A stretch of DNA of 64,000 bases from Capitulum mitella. Its lineage: Eukaryota > Arthropoda > Thecostraca > Pollicipedomorpha > Pollicipedidae. Shown in pieces: positions 22,991 to 35,457 of this stretch; the first letter of the stretch is position 1, and each line of letters begins with the position of its first letter. The notes beneath the pieces were generated by a model. The model made no database searches. It was not told where the DNA came from and saw only the letters and a list, made by a program, of their open reading frames with translations. Made by a program: the position numbers and the translations under genes. The stretch spans positions 19,951,081 to 20,015,080 of the forward strand of contig CP099848.1 of the NCBI GenBank assembly GCA_030062745.1, read 5' to 3'.

Positions 22991-23799
22991 AACCCTGACT
23001 GGCGGAAACGCGTCGCCGTGTTTAGGCTGGTGTAACTGTGGAAACGTTCCCAAGAGCAAGAGTCGGCGATGAGTCAAGTTTTGGCCTCGGATTAGCAAAC
23101 ACCGCAAGAATAACCGATTGGTTTAAATTAAGTCTGCGGTGTGGTGATCTGGGATCAGGCTTCAGCTTGAGTGTTTGTTCTGGTATTTTCAAAGGCGATC
23201 CAAGTAAATAATTGCCTGCATGTTCACCGCTTGTTCTCGCAAATGATAAATTATTCGAGGCCAAATGTGAAATTGGCTTATCCATCATCTACCGCCAGGC
23301 CCTTATTTTCCTCCACGCGTTCCAAACATCTTCAAAGCGACCATACGTCACAATACATTTATCAACTGTTGCAGCGTAACCACTGCAGCTTTGACGCACA
23401 TCTGAGGTACTCGTAACTGCTATCGCCGGAATGACCTAATTTAGCATGACATTTTTATCGGTTATGACACGCTTGCAGTGATTGGTTCTGTCGGAACCAA
23501 TTCAGCCGGACCAAAACCCATGGATGAGGGTTGTGTCTAAGAGTAACTGATGTCTTTTCAAATCGCTAAAACATTGATCGTGAGAATACGGCCGTCACCA
23601 ACGTCTGTTACGCACAACTGGTCTGATGGGTGATGGAACGATTATGTTTTAGGATCTACAGTTCGGACATTGCCATGCCAACCGACGTTTGAGAACGTAC
23701 CAAGCGCGTTAGCCTTTTGACAAAGAACCTCCAGCCTGAATAGACGCTGCAAGACCGCCTTATCGCCCAGCAGGCCTGCTCTCCCATCATCGAGGCCTT
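22991..23799. other. Unassigned AT-richer sequence
   Basis: No gene, repeat or element recognised. Confidence 0.4.
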
Positions 23800-24200
23800 G
23801 AGGCCAGCTGTGCGTGGCGCCAGGACGTTTCCGCCGCCGCCGGTCCGCCCGAGCAGACCGGCCGGCCGGCGGCACATTTTCGCACGACATCTGGGGGCGC
23901 CGAGGGCCATTATGCACCATCACGGACCGCTATTCCCTCCCCCCGGGGCCCCTCGGCGCAGCGAGTGGCGCTGATTGACGCCGGCCGACCCAGCGGCCGA
24001 CCCGGACCCCGCTGACCGACGCTCGGGTTTCGCTGACCCGCGCTGACCCAGTGTCGGGTTTCAGTGACCCGCCGGCCGGCCTCCAGCCGCGCCGTGACGG
24101 CCCGTCACGCGGAGTGACAGCGCGTCCCCGGCGCCGCCTCCCCCTCCGTCGCCCGGTCGCCGCCGAAAACGGAGGTGACGTTTGCAGAGGGTCTGCGTGC
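23800..24200. other. GC island with TGACCC half-site cluster
   Basis: Contains TGACCC at 24034-24039, 24044-24049 and 24065-24070, TGACCG at 24013, and two related words (GCTCGGGTTTCGCTGACCC and TGTCGGGTTTCAGTGACCC) about 31 bp apart, indicating a short decayed tandem repeat. On the minus strand the first pair reads GGGTCA-4-GGGTCA, a DR4 arrangement of nuclear-receptor half-sites. Confidence 0.5.
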
Positions 24201-24769
24201 CAGCAGTCTGCCTGTTTATCCAGAGAAAAAGAAGTTCCGTTCAGGGTTCCACCTGAAGGTGTAAATACGCAGGGGCCTCCGCAGATTCTGCCTGATGGGG
24301 ACAATAACCAAACGCCCAATCTTCAGCAACGCTTGCAATACTTGGGAGGATGTTCAGTGACTGAGCCAACGTTTACCGGAAGCTGGGTGCAATAGCATGC
24401 GATTGCACAAACGTTTCATTTTAGGGCTGGTTCAGGAACAGCAGATTCATACTCGGACGTTTATGTGACAGCAGCAGAGCGAACTATCATTCATAATCAG
24501 AAACACCTGCTGTAAATCACACCGCCTGCTAAACATACTTCATCCGTTCGTGAAACAAGCGTTTATTCTGCCTTCCCGTCGCCCAATTAATGTAGTCCTA
24601 GACACCGCTTTCGTACTGGCAACTCCCGACCTTACCCATGAACTTTACTTCAGCCATCTATCACAGCGTTCAAACAAAACTCTTAAAAACAATCCTCGCC
24701 TTCCAGCAGAACAAATTTATCACTCGCGTTTTCAGCAACAGCCTCGTCTTCTCATTTTAACCTCAGCAA
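24201..24769. other. Unassigned AT-richer sequence
   Basis: Ordinary sequence. The left part of the 170-codon plus-strand ORF at 24550-25062 lies here and runs into the next GC island. No domain was recognised. Confidence 0.4.
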
Positions 24770-25240
24770 AGCCAATGGCCCTCTTGAGCCGGACCGCTGG
24801 CGGCCGTGGCCGGTGCCAGCCGCCCCCCGGGCAGCCGGTGGTCGGCGCCAGGACGGCAGGCGGTCCTCCGACCGGCGGAGGCCGCCCGCTCCGGTTCCAG
24901 AGCGTCTCAATGGCCTTTACGGCATTCATCATTTTGATTTCTGGCCGCCGCAGCGCCGGCCCGACGCGGCCGACCCCTTCAGACAATGATCAATTCAACA
25001 GCGGCAATGTTAACTGTCGCCGTATATCGAGTGGCGCCAGGCCTGAATGGGCCATTCCGTGAGGGCGGGCACGTGCTCTCTGTAACTCTGGCCCCGCCCT
25101 GCCAGCCCGCCGCCGGTAGGGCTTCTCGTCTGGCCAGACAGACTGCAGAGTGATGTCACACGCGGCCGGCGACGCAGCCTCGGGCCGGTGTCATCGACGT
25201 CGATCGTCGATTTTCAGTGGCCAATCGTGGCTGGCACCGT
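24770..25240. other. GC island
   Basis: CpG-dense block with an AT-richer centre (24905-24940 and 24985-25020). It includes GGCCAATCGTGGC (CCAAT) near 25211 at its right edge. Confidence 0.45.
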
Positions 25241-28200
25241 AAAGGCACCTCATACCACGGCGAACGACCGCTGAACACGAAACGGGGAAAGTCACTGGCT
25301 GGGAAACACAAGCGCTGAATCAAAGCAATGGAGAGATCATATTACGTCAAGCCTGTCAAGATGTTTCTTCGCCTTCAACGGAAAGTAGGCATCTGATGTC
25401 ATCTCAAGAGGGCAAAAATTTTCCAGGGATCATCGAAATTCAAGTGTTTTCAGCAGAAACGATACTCGGTCTGGAGTGCTTGATATGTAAAATGACCCAT
25501 ATGGCGCGCAATGGCGAAACAAATGAAATACAATCCTTGCCGAATGACTATCATAGTGGAATAAAAAGGCAGAATCGCCCACGGAAAACACATGTGGAAA
25601 TAGGAACTTTAAGATGTTTTCTTGGTCATAAGTATGACCTTGAACTTCACTCCTTCGGTCTCAGCCCCAAGTAAACTTGATATTGAACGAACAAACGACA
25701 CGACAGGCACTAGGAAAGTGCAGAAGTGACAGCAACTAAGTTCTCAGTGACAATGGTCTTCCCACTGGCGGTCATAGACCGTCTTTGCTTTTCATCGCCG
25801 GTTTCACCTTTGCCCATATTTTGGGCGATGCATGCCGGCTTTCTGAAGTTCATCGAGCCCTTTCAGTTTTTCGCCGGTCACTATTGAAACATCGACGGCC
25901 ATTGCCATGGAGCTGAAAAACCGACTTCGTTGATTCAAAGTTAACACATTCAAACGTACGGAATCTAGGCAATCGAACACCCCTAGGTCTGTTCTTCTGG
26001 TCGCATCACCAGATGAACCAAAGGAAGGTCATCGGACATCAGCCTCCGTTGAAATCGGATTCGCCTGAGGTGCCTCACACAGGGACGGTGATCACCCACG
26101 GGGGGGCGGCGAGAGCGCGGAATGACCCCCATTAATTTGAATAAAAAAAAACGCATTGGCCATACATGATGTTGCATGTAAAAATGAACAAATGGCTCTT
26201 TCCCAGGAATGGATACCGCCGATCATCTTCGGAAGAGCCAAAACACGGGGCGGGAGGAACACGGTTATATGGGAGCCATTGCTTCTAATAAGCACAACAT
26301 ACGAGCTGCGATCCGAAAGTTTCCGGATTGCAAAATATGTTGAATACTGAATACGTTTACTAACTACCTCTCACACGTTTGTAAGACACTTTTTTCGTAA
26401 AGAAAATAATCTTCAAACAAGGGAAATGGAGATTTGTTAACGGACTGAAGTCATTTGGAGAGAGGCCAAGAACCTATGGCTGGAAACTTAGACTGTTCGG
26501 GAGTCTGACCAGGACTTCAGAATGATTCCTTCTAGTCATCGGCATCTGCATCATGCTAAAACGTATGAAAAGTGGGAGATCTAGACCGCCATCCCCTCAG
26601 GGCCTCCAAACACGCATGAACCTCACGGCTCTGTCCCGAAGCTGCCCTCACGTTATCTTTCATCAAGCATGAAAACGTTCCGAAGCTCCACGGCATTATT
26701 GGCATGTTCGCCGCATCTGGCCGTCGACAGCAGAGATTTGCGACAGCAGCACCATCTGTTGTTGCGACAGCAAAACACCATCACCACGAATGCCTCCGAC
26801 AACCCTGACTCGCTTACCTGGCCGGCGAGATTTCCACGACTGTTCGGCTCATATACGCCCTTTCAAGTAACTACCCACCGTTTCTGCAGCCACCGGGAGA
26901 CCAATTTCTGGCTACGTTGCTCTTCTCTTCTATCTTTGTTATCTTATTTTAGCAGCCCAGACGGGCGCGACAGGCTCCGCCCAGGGGCCGGACACCATTA
27001 GCGATCAGCCAATCGAAGCCGAACAAAGGAATAATTCATCATGGCAAACAGCCCACGGACGAAAACCAGGCAGCTCCTGACATCTAGCGGTCGATGCTGG
27101 AAGCTCGTGCCGCGCCGCCAGGCGTTAGGAGTAACGGAGAACGTTAGCCACAGAGAAATACGCCCCGAAGGCGAGCAGTTGCAAAAAACATCCCCGCAAA
27201 CCTTGAGTTAAAGAGCCATCAGACAGAATGCGCACGCCGCTCTTTCGCTAATCCTGCAACATCAAAGCATTGTTAAAACACGGCCTCTGTTCGAATCACG
27301 CCGGTACGATGAACAGCAAGGTTTGCTCGTTAGTCACATTCTGTTTACATTTCTCGTCCAGCGTGGCGGGCAGCGGTGTTTACAAACATTGGCGCATGTG
27401 TGCGCGTCTCTGTCTGCTGCAAAAAGGCCGCCCAGAAAACGCCGCGGTTAATTCGTCGTGCGGTGGAGACGACAAAAACCGGCTGGACGCAGACTGGCTT
27501 CTGACAGATGACAACACCAACAGACGAAGCCATAGGTAAAATTGTGTGTCATGTTCACAAATCAAATGTGTTTAGGCAAGCACTCATCATAGTTTTCCGT
27601 GTGACAGGCAAAAACTGGAATGAAAGGGGAATTACAATAATATGGTTGGCAATAATAATCTAAACCACTCTTTATCATACGTGATGTAAATTACCTTCCT
27701 CATGAAGCTAGGTAACCAGTAAAGTGCAAGCAGTTTGCCTAGTATTTGCACGAATTTTATAGTTATTTATATAATATTTGCACGAGCAGCGGTGCCACGG
27801 GCACTGGCGTCAACTCTCTGTACCGCTGGTGGCGGGTGACCATGTATCTATAACGGATTGTAAGTCTATACAAGACGGATAAAGTAATTCCACGTCTGAT
27901 GCTGTTACCAAATAAATGGCTCGTGCAGGCAAGGCTTATCAATCGCAAGGTGACAGACGAAAAGATATCTGCTGACTACCACATCACTTCAGGTAATGGA
28001 CGCCTATCGTGCTTTGATGATGCTGACCAGAGCAGGGCAGACTTAACGATGGAATATAAATGAAGCTGCCGAAGATTCTTTTGGTGCACTGCGTCAACAG
28101 CGAGATTAATTAAATGGTGAATGATTGGGGAAGGGTGCACACCGAGCAGTCTGCAAGATTGTGGCACATGTTTTACTACCGTCATATTTACGGCTGAAAC

Positions 28201-28799
28201 ACAAGCGAAACGTGCCAGAACCTATCTGATGGTTCTCGGCCGAAAACACAATGTATGCTCTTGCATCTGCGTACATGCCCAATGCCCATGTTAAGTAGGG
28301 TCTGTGCTCTACGAACTTCAAAGTTGGCTGTGCCAAGCCCTACCAATTTTCCGACTGATGTTAAAGATTCGGTTAGGGGCATGATGACTGAGGTCAAGAT
28401 CAGTGTAAATGCAATGGCAGCAAGGGAAGAACATTGGCAAATTTGAAGAGATTCTTTTCGTGCAATGCCTTAAAGGCGATAATGTGACTCATAAGGTTAA
28501 TGTGAACAGTTAAGAACAGTGGTGCGATGCGCCTCGCACCTCTGTCGCCATGCCTATGGACAAACAGAAATTTAAAGGCCGCAAGTATCATGACAAGTCA
28601 TAAAAGCGTTAGCTCAACTGATCGAGAACGTAAAAAGTCAAATCGCGAGGAAAACGTGTATGATCGCTGGACTCATTAATTTCAAAATTTTGGATGAGCC
28701 TCATTGGGCCAGTCTAACGTAATTATGCTTCCTTCGACTATCGGTTCAGGGGACGTGAAATGCCCAGGGTAGACAGAGTATCGAACTGATGCAATGGTC
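25241..28799. other. Long unassigned interval
   Basis: A third perfect FTZ-F1/ERR-type site (TGACCTTGA) lies at 25635-25643. A minus-strand donor-like CCAG/GTAAGC near 26814 has no good acceptor. GAAGATTCTTTTGGTGCACTGC (28071-28092) and GAAGAGATTCTTTTCGTGC (28445-28463) mark a diverged duplication about 375 bp apart. No gene is supported. Confidence 0.4.
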
Positions 28800-28910
28800 G
28801 GCGGTTAGCAGTCGTTGGGCCCCGGGCGGCGGCGGACGGTGACCTGTGACCTATTAATCCGCCGCCTTACCCCCAGGGTAGGACCAAGCCGGCCTCTGGG
28901 GCGGAAATCA
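28800..28910. other. Very short GC island
   Basis: About 110 bp of GGGCGGCGGCGG and CCGCCGCC with GTGACCTGTGACCTATTAATCC in its centre (two GTGACCT words and a TAATCC core). The flanks are AT-richer. Confidence 0.4.
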
Positions 28911-29178
28911 TCACGCATCATTCTGCCTTTGATCACGTTGCATGTATTCACACCTTCTTAAGTTAGCTGTTTCGAGTAATATACTACAGACCGACAAGAT
29001 TACATTTGTTCCGACTGCTATTCATCTAGCATTGCTTGATGTATTTCATTCTGATCATTCAAACAGAACGGTTTGCTGGACTGATCGACACCACCACAGA
29101 TGTCTCACTCGAGTGAGCTATGCTCTACCACACGAGGTGCTGATGCGTGTGCAGCGCGGTAGTGTATTTCGCACTATG

Positions 29179-29450
29179 CATGCCAGGGAGGTAGCCGGGG
29201 GGGGGCATGGGAGCCATGGCCTGTTTATTTATAGGCCATTGCTATAGATATTTCGCCGTTTCGTAGGAATACGGAACAACGATCACATATATGTTGCGAA
29301 AGCAAACATTATGTTTTTTTTCTGCGCGTTAAGTATGAGGTCCATTACGAAAACTGTTGCTTGTCTATAGATTTCGTCATATGCCAGTGGCATATGACAG
29401 CATTTGGCATGTGACCCCCCCCCCCCAGGAAAATCCTGGCTACGTGCCTC
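29179..29450 (+). mobile_element. Short inverted-repeat element, family A copy 1
   Basis: About 270 bp that matches, with gaps, the reverse complement of 45351-45611. Shared landmarks in order: GTAGCC next to a G run (29197-29205), CATGGGA, CACATATATGTTGCGAAAGCA, TATGAGG, GTCATATGCCAGTGG, a C run (29415-29426), then AGGAAAATCCTGGCTACGTGCC. The ends are imperfect inverted repeats (GGNAGGTAGCC against GGCTACGTGCC), so it resembles a non-autonomous DNA transposon (MITE). It has no coding capacity. A perfect 10-bp hairpin (29376-29398) lies inside. Confidence 0.65.
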
Positions 29451-29919
29451 AGACACGTTGGTTAAATAACAAACATGATCTGATTAACAAATGAAACGGG
29501 ACAGACGCATAGCGGTAACATGCCGTGCAGCACGAATCCCAGGGCGCTAGCCACGAACTCCGAAACACGAATCACGGAACACATGTCATGGTCACGGGTC
29601 GCGGACTGCAAACAACGTCCACAACGGGCCGATCGTGTAGAATGCCTCCTTCGCTCCCTGGAAATGCGTTCGAACAGGCCTTAATTTCTCGAAAAGGCTG
29701 GAAGTCAGTCGCATGACGCTGTCGTGATAGCTCGTACATTCCACGGAACATATAGACCGTCATCGGAATTCATGTTGTTAGATCATCTCGTTCAGTTTTT
29801 TATTTTCGACCATCTAATTCATTTTTATTTGTGTGAAAAGTTTTTGACCTATCCTTACTTATTTAGCAAGTTTTATTTTAATTTATGCTGATAGATTGTC
29901 ATGACTTCACGACGTCCCG
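29451..29919. other. Unassigned sequence
   Basis: Around 29530-29590 there are degenerate CACGAA/ACGAATC words suggesting a small decayed repeat. Then an AT-rich stretch follows. No gene is seen. Confidence 0.4.
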
Positions 29920-30370
29920 TCCCTCACAGAGCCAGCCAGCGGCTAAGTACTGCTCCCGCTCACACGGCTCCCGTCACGTGCTGCTCCCGGGCGGAGCGCT
30001 GCCTCCCGCCCAGCGCCGCTTCAGACCACCTCCCGGCCGTCCCCTCCCCCAGCGGCGGCCGCTCCCCGCCTCCTGCCAGCGGCCCGCTCAGCTGCAGCGG
30101 CCGGCGCCGCTGTCGCCGGCAGAGCGGCGTGCCGCTGCAGCCGGCGCGCCATTAATTGTCGCCGGCGACAGTCACGGCCGGCGCAGGGGAGGAGCGGCCG
30201 GCCACCCGTGAGCGGTCTGTCGGTCGTTTTTGCCGCTCGGCGGCGGCGGCGCGCGCGCGGCAGCCAGCGCGTGTGCGCGCCGGCCTGGCCGGTTTATGGG
30301 AGACGGCGCCGCACGCAGGGTGGTCACGCCCTCGGCCGGCGGCAGGCAGCGCAGCCGAGCCTTGGGCACA
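29920..30370. other. GC island with ATTAATTG core
   Basis: CpG-dense block with a CACGTG E-box near 29976 and a single homeodomain-type ATTAATTG at 30151-30158, flanked on both sides by GCCGGCG. Open frames on both strands are composition-driven. Confidence 0.5.
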
Positions 30371-31169
30371 AGCTGAGTGTGCTCCTGCGAGAACTTATTA
30401 GTCCAGGGCGTGTCGACAGTTTGGACGTCATAAAAATATAGCTGAGAAACAAAACGACGATGGCGAAGTGTCAGGGGTTCGTAAATATGCGAATGTTACG
30501 AAATCCCGGCTAAAATGAGAAAACATGATGCTGTTAGTATGTCAACGTTGCTTTTCTATAGGCATTATTAGCCCACGTGCATAACAACAGGGGGGGAGAT
30601 TCATGCCCTCCCCCCACACGCACACACTTTTGGAAATTTAACATCAACCATGTGGGCAGAAACGTCTTTCCCCCCACACACAACCTCCTTTCTGGTTGCT
30701 CCTACACCCATGCACTAGCGTATTGATTTGAGTAATTTAAGGACACCTCTGACAGCGTTAGCGCGTCAGCTAGGCCGCGGAATGAACCCTCCCGCCGGGG
30801 CCCAGCTCTGCCTCCACCCCCCACCTGGGAAGGTTCTGGAAGTGGCGGGACAAGTCTCGTATTTCGCCGGCACGGTATCTCCCATGTCCAGTGCTGCGGA
30901 TCGTGTCAAGGCGGGGTAAGCACACTGCTACTGCGGTGATGCTAATCATTGCCTTTACTTGTGTTTAACTATGCACGTCGATGGGTCTGATCATGCTTTA
31001 CCTAACATCGCACTGGGTTTCTCCTGAGATAAAACAACAATAAACCCCACATAAGTATCTCAGAAGCAATGCTTGTGGTCATATCATCTGCTCCATGCCA
31101 AGCTCCTCTTTGTCCAAACCAAGTTCAACGTACTCGCAATTCCATGTTTCCCTCCATTCTTCTGTCAAA
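30371..31169. other. Unassigned sequence
   Basis: Contains two CCCCCCACACNCAC-type words (30610 and 30670), a small local duplication. No gene was recognised. Confidence 0.4.
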
Positions 31170-31700
31170 TCCCAGTCAGAACGCTGCGCGGACGCTCGGG
31201 GACCCGTCACCTGGCGGCCAGTTCGGCGTCGCCTGGCGTCGCCTGACGTCGCGACAGCTCGCCACGGCCCCGGCGCCGCCAGTCACGGCCAATCCGCTCC
31301 ACTTGTCACAGATAAGCGGCGTCGGCCGTGATAACTTCCCGACGCCGGCCGGTTTGACGCTCATTTCGATTCACTGGTCACGCAGCGGCTCGGCCGGCGC
31401 ATTAGCCGCCGCCGGGCCGATAAATAAGCCCCGCCCCGCAGCCAATGAGCTGCGGGCGGCCGCCGGCCACGATAAGGCGGCTCCGGCACCGCGAACCCCC
31501 TCAGCTCGCAGCCCGCGGCGCGGTGACTCAGTCACACAGCGGAGCGTCCCGGCCCGGCCCATGGCAGGCGTACGGACGCCGCTCACGCCTCGTCCTGAGC
31601 CCGACCGCGTGCTCGTAACGCGCTGGCCGGGTCCTGACCAAACTGGTGTGGATTCCAGTGAAGGATCGGCCGAGTCTGCAGGGCGCTGGCGCTGAGCGGC
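31170..31700. promoter_or_regulatory. GC island with GATA motif cluster
   Basis: Within 170 bp there are four GATAA words in the same orientation: AGATAAG (31310-31316), TGATAAC (31329-31335), CGATAAATAAG (31418-31428) and CGATAAG (31470-31476). CCAAT words lie near 31279 and 31442, and there is one CATTAG. The matrix is GGCCGGC-rich. The first two match the WGATAR consensus of GATA factors and the other two differ at the first base. A GATA-responsive enhancer or promoter is a reasonable inference. No coding exon is visible. Confidence 0.4.
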
Positions 31701-33004
31701 TTAGGCGGGCGTCGATTCGTCGCAGGGATTGATGGTGCGCATGTAGACTTCTGCACGGATAGTCGTGCAGGGCAGCGGGGACAGTCTGACGGCAGGCATC
31801 TGTGCGCACCGCATGTAGATGAGGTCCGAGTGATTCATGCGGGTGTAAGGGATGGATGTGTCATGTATCCGCGCGTCGACTGAGTGACGGGTGTGTTATT
31901 AGTGAGGACAGCAGAGATTTCACGTCATTGTCGAGAACAAAAATAATCTGTGCTGTCATGAACTGCCATTATTACTGTGCAACGTACCTACCCCAACACA
32001 ACAGCGTTAACATATTCGTTTTGCGGCTCCAATCGGAGACAACGAACCTTCCCCAATCCCATCTTTGGGTTAAGCGACACGCATACGAAATTCGTGGCCT
32101 TGTGATTAATACTAGGTGCATGACAGCGCGGGACTGGTTCGGGTTATGCGAGATAGGTCGCATCTAACTCACTTCAGGAACCGATAATTTCTCTCAGATT
32201 TGGGCGCGGCACATAGCTTTGATTTTTCAAGAGGCCCGACTCTCAGGCGTTGTATTTCGGCATGAAAAATGGACATCTTTTGCGGATAAAACAAAAAAAA
32301 GATAAGATCCCGCGATGATGAGTTTCCCGTCGCTTGTAAAGCTTTAGATGGGGAATTTGGGAGCTGTGGATGAAACGTAGGGCGACAAGCGGAGTCGTCT
32401 TGAGATTTAAAGTAAATAATTCGAGCAATATTCGACCAGACTGAGCTAAGCCGTCGACGTTGCAGCAGTTGCACTGAAGGAATCAGATGGAGTCATTTCT
32501 TGCCATCTTTTGATACAGCGTGCAAAATGTTGCAATTTGGGCGCATTCAACGTCAGCCATGGTACTGGTGTATCTACCTCGCTGCTGCAATGCGACAATA
32601 TGTCTTCCGACTGCTGGAAGCGGCGGGTATTCCGTGTAACAAGTCCTTCGTTCACGCCAGCCCTGATTTATCGGTAGTGTAATGGCACATGTTTGACGCA
32701 TTTTCCACGTCGTTGCATGCCAGAGACAAAAAGCAGTGGAGTGCAGCCCCCTGGGAACCCATAAAAAGCACATATCTATCCAGCGCACAGCACGGCATGC
32801 CAGGCGTCATCCCTTCGGCGGTAATTTATTCCCATTTTTTGGCCGAGGGCATGTTAGATTAACACTATCAACATAGTAAACGCCACGTTGTGGTTTATCT
32901 GTGACGCCCGGCTGCAAGAAACATGATAATAAATTTCCACCGCCGGTTCCACCAACAAATAAGATGGAATGGCCTCGATAGCATCTCGTCGCTAGACATA
33001 TTGG
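31701..33004. other. Unassigned sequence, possibly decayed repeat at left
   Basis: From 31700 to 31880 GTGCGCATGTAGA and GTGCGCACCGCATGTAGA words recur loosely, suggesting a degenerate repeat right of the GC island. The rest is AT-richer and unremarkable. Confidence 0.35.
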
Positions 33005-33250
33005 GTGATTCCGCGGCTGACAGGGCGACCGGCCGGAGAAAGGAACACCGGCCGTACGAGGCGTGATGGCAGGCCACGCCGCCGCCGGCCGCCGCCATCC
33101 GTCTTGGCCGCGCGCCGCCGCGACCGCCGCGCGGCCGCCGAGTACGCCCGCTACGGCTGCAGTGGGCGTGCTCCGACGGCAGCGTTTCGGCGTGCTACGG
33201 CCGGCGACCGGCGGTCGACGGGCGACGCCGAAGCCAGATGGCTCCCTGTC
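33005..33250. other. GC island
   Basis: CpG-dense block rich in GCCGCCGGCCGCCGCC. Open frames on both strands are as expected from its composition. Confidence 0.5.
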
Positions 33251-34037
33251 GGCCACAGCGGACCAAGGCCGCTCTGGAAGCTGGGACGAGTTTGGTACGG
33301 TGGGGATTAAATAGAACGGAGGCAGTGCAGTGGACATAACATCACGTGACGAAAGTAATAAACTCTATGGTTCCCATAGAATTCGTTTTACGTTGAATGT
33401 TTAATTTTTGCTTGTATTAAATGCCAGGTTTTTCACATGTCACAATTCCATGACATTTCTTTCTGAATCACGTATTCATCTGATCTCTTTTCTGTCCAAG
33501 AATTTTACACAGGTACACCCGAAAACCTTCACAGTCGGTCTCTTTTTGTATATTAAAGATATGTTCCGATGTCATTAAACCAAAATTGTGTTATCTAAAC
33601 CATTAGAAACTATTAGGCTGCTTCATGAGTAATAACAAGCTTTCTATAGTCACTAAAATGTCATACCTAATTAATTTTAAAAACGGTTTGTTGAGTGTGC
33701 TGCATAGCAATGTTGAAATGAATGTGGCGCTGGACGTGTGAACGACGTGTGATGCTTGCTGGTACTTTACCTCATTCTCATACTTTTGTCGATGACATGG
33801 TTTCCAAAAGACTTCCATGAGCATTAATGATGCGGCCGCAGTACAATGAACTGAACTTAAATGAGTTATTGAAACAAAAAATGCAAACACGAAAACTGAA
33901 AAGGAAAAACGTGCTTAGACTGCCATTACGACACACCGCTCTCTGTGTTTGCTTAAATAGCATAATGAGCCTCGTGACATTTTGATTTACTGCCTGTCAC
34001 TGATCACTTTTTTAGAATGATGGGATTCGTGTGCTGT
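33251..34037. other. AT-rich interval
   Basis: No gene is supported. A minus-strand donor-like GAATGAG/GTAAAG near 33772 has a weak acceptor upstream and one open frame. It is listed only for completeness. Confidence 0.35.
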
Positions 34038-34068
34038 CGATCACTGCATCCGTAGGATGCAGTGATCG
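34038..34068. repeat. Perfect hairpin, 14-bp arms, 3-nt loop
   Basis: Left arm 34038-34051 (CGATCACTGCATCC) and right arm 34055-34068 are exact reverse complements with loop GTA. It lies in AT-rich DNA with no T run or gene end nearby. Confidence 0.95.
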
Positions 34069-34559
34069 GTAGCTGTAGGATTGAAGTCAAGACATCTCAA
34101 ACAGTTTCGGAGCACCACTTTAGATGCATCGCAACGCCGTTTTCCCACCGCAGAAACACAGATACTGTAATAGGCTGTTCAAGGTGTAACCATAATTGCC
34201 ATCCTCCTACAAAAGCAAAATTCTGATCCCCGAATTATTACCATTTTGTGGGGCAGGCTTCTGGCGATCCACAGCAGCAAAAAATCAAACTGGACCCACA
34301 TGTTTCCGATAAAACGCGGCTTTTAACTACGAGCCATTCTCCGAAATTTCTTCCCAGATTTATGTGGCTGAATGTCATAAATTCGCGCCGGTATTCCCAT
34401 GGCGGCTAACAACCCTTTCTGGCGGTGGCAATTCTCCCACCGCGTGACAGCGGAGGGGCGAAAGGGGTTAGATCGGACCCGCCGCCCGGCAGGCCTCGTT
34501 GACTTCAATTATGGAGTGGCCGACTTGATGAACTGACGCACATTTTGCGCCCATTCAGC
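34069..34559. other. Unassigned AT-richer sequence
   Basis: No gene, repeat or element recognised. Confidence 0.4.
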
Positions 34560-35242
34560 CCGCTTGTTGGTTATTTGCAGAGGGCGCCGGCCGCCATGGG
34601 GGAAGGGGTGGGAAGCCGGGCCAAAGGGGTGCGCGGCGCGGAATCGGCTTTTCAATTTCAACATCCAGATGTAAATCTTTTGTAACCCTTCGAGACCGTG
34701 GGAGAGAATCAATACGGGCATCAACCGGCGGCCGGCGAGAAGCGGCGGCCAAAGATGACGCCCGGCCGCTCCCGCCGTATTGTCGGCGCCGGAGACGAGG
34801 CGGCGACGTCGCCACCTCCAGAAAACAGGGAAACTGGTCGCGCAGCTGGCGACGCCACGGCGACCGGCGCCAGCTGAGTGCTGGAGCTGCTATCTGCTCT
34901 TGGATCACGCGCCGCGCATCGACGCGAGGGGCGCTAATGAATGAAACTCACAATACGGCGCCACCGGGAGCAGCCGACTGGCGGGGCCGAGAGCCCGGCG
35001 CCGACCTCGGCGACACCTGCCGGCCGCCGCAAACAGCGATCCATTACCTGCCCCGCCCTCTCCGCCCATGTCCCGCCCGACTCTCGCCGCTCTCTCCCCT
35101 TCCCCCCCTCCTCTACCCGGCCGGCGCGACGCGAGCTCGCCGACAGTAAACAGTTGAGAATGAAGATAAATAGTGTCGTTGTTGTCACCTCTTCACCCCA
35201 TGCGTCTTTCAGCCGGGCTAATGCATTCTGGGGGACACCTGT

Positions 35243-35273
<31 letters not shown>

Positions 35274-35457
35274 GCGGGGGAGCCGCCCAGAAAAAGCCGC
35301 CCAGATATGACGGCGATAATGTATGGCCGCGCTCCGAGCGGCTCTCGTTTGTCGAGATTAATAGGAGTAAACAGGGAGAGGGCGCCGGCTGCCGCGCCAC
35401 TGGCTGCCCGGCCGCGGCGCCGGAGTAGGCCGGGAGCACGTGACCCGTCCGGCGGGT
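34560..35457. other. Large GC island with (CGG)n
   Basis: Contains an uninterrupted (CGG)n run of about 30 bp at 35243-35272. AT-containing motifs follow at 35305-35385 (CGATAATGTATGG, GATTAATAGGAGTAAAC), a mix of GATA-like and homeodomain-like words in a GC-rich matrix. No coding exon is supported. Confidence 0.5.

Noticed and set aside
27270..27310. GTTCGAATC word on the plus strand
   Set aside because: It matches a T-loop core by chance. No cloverleaf upstream.
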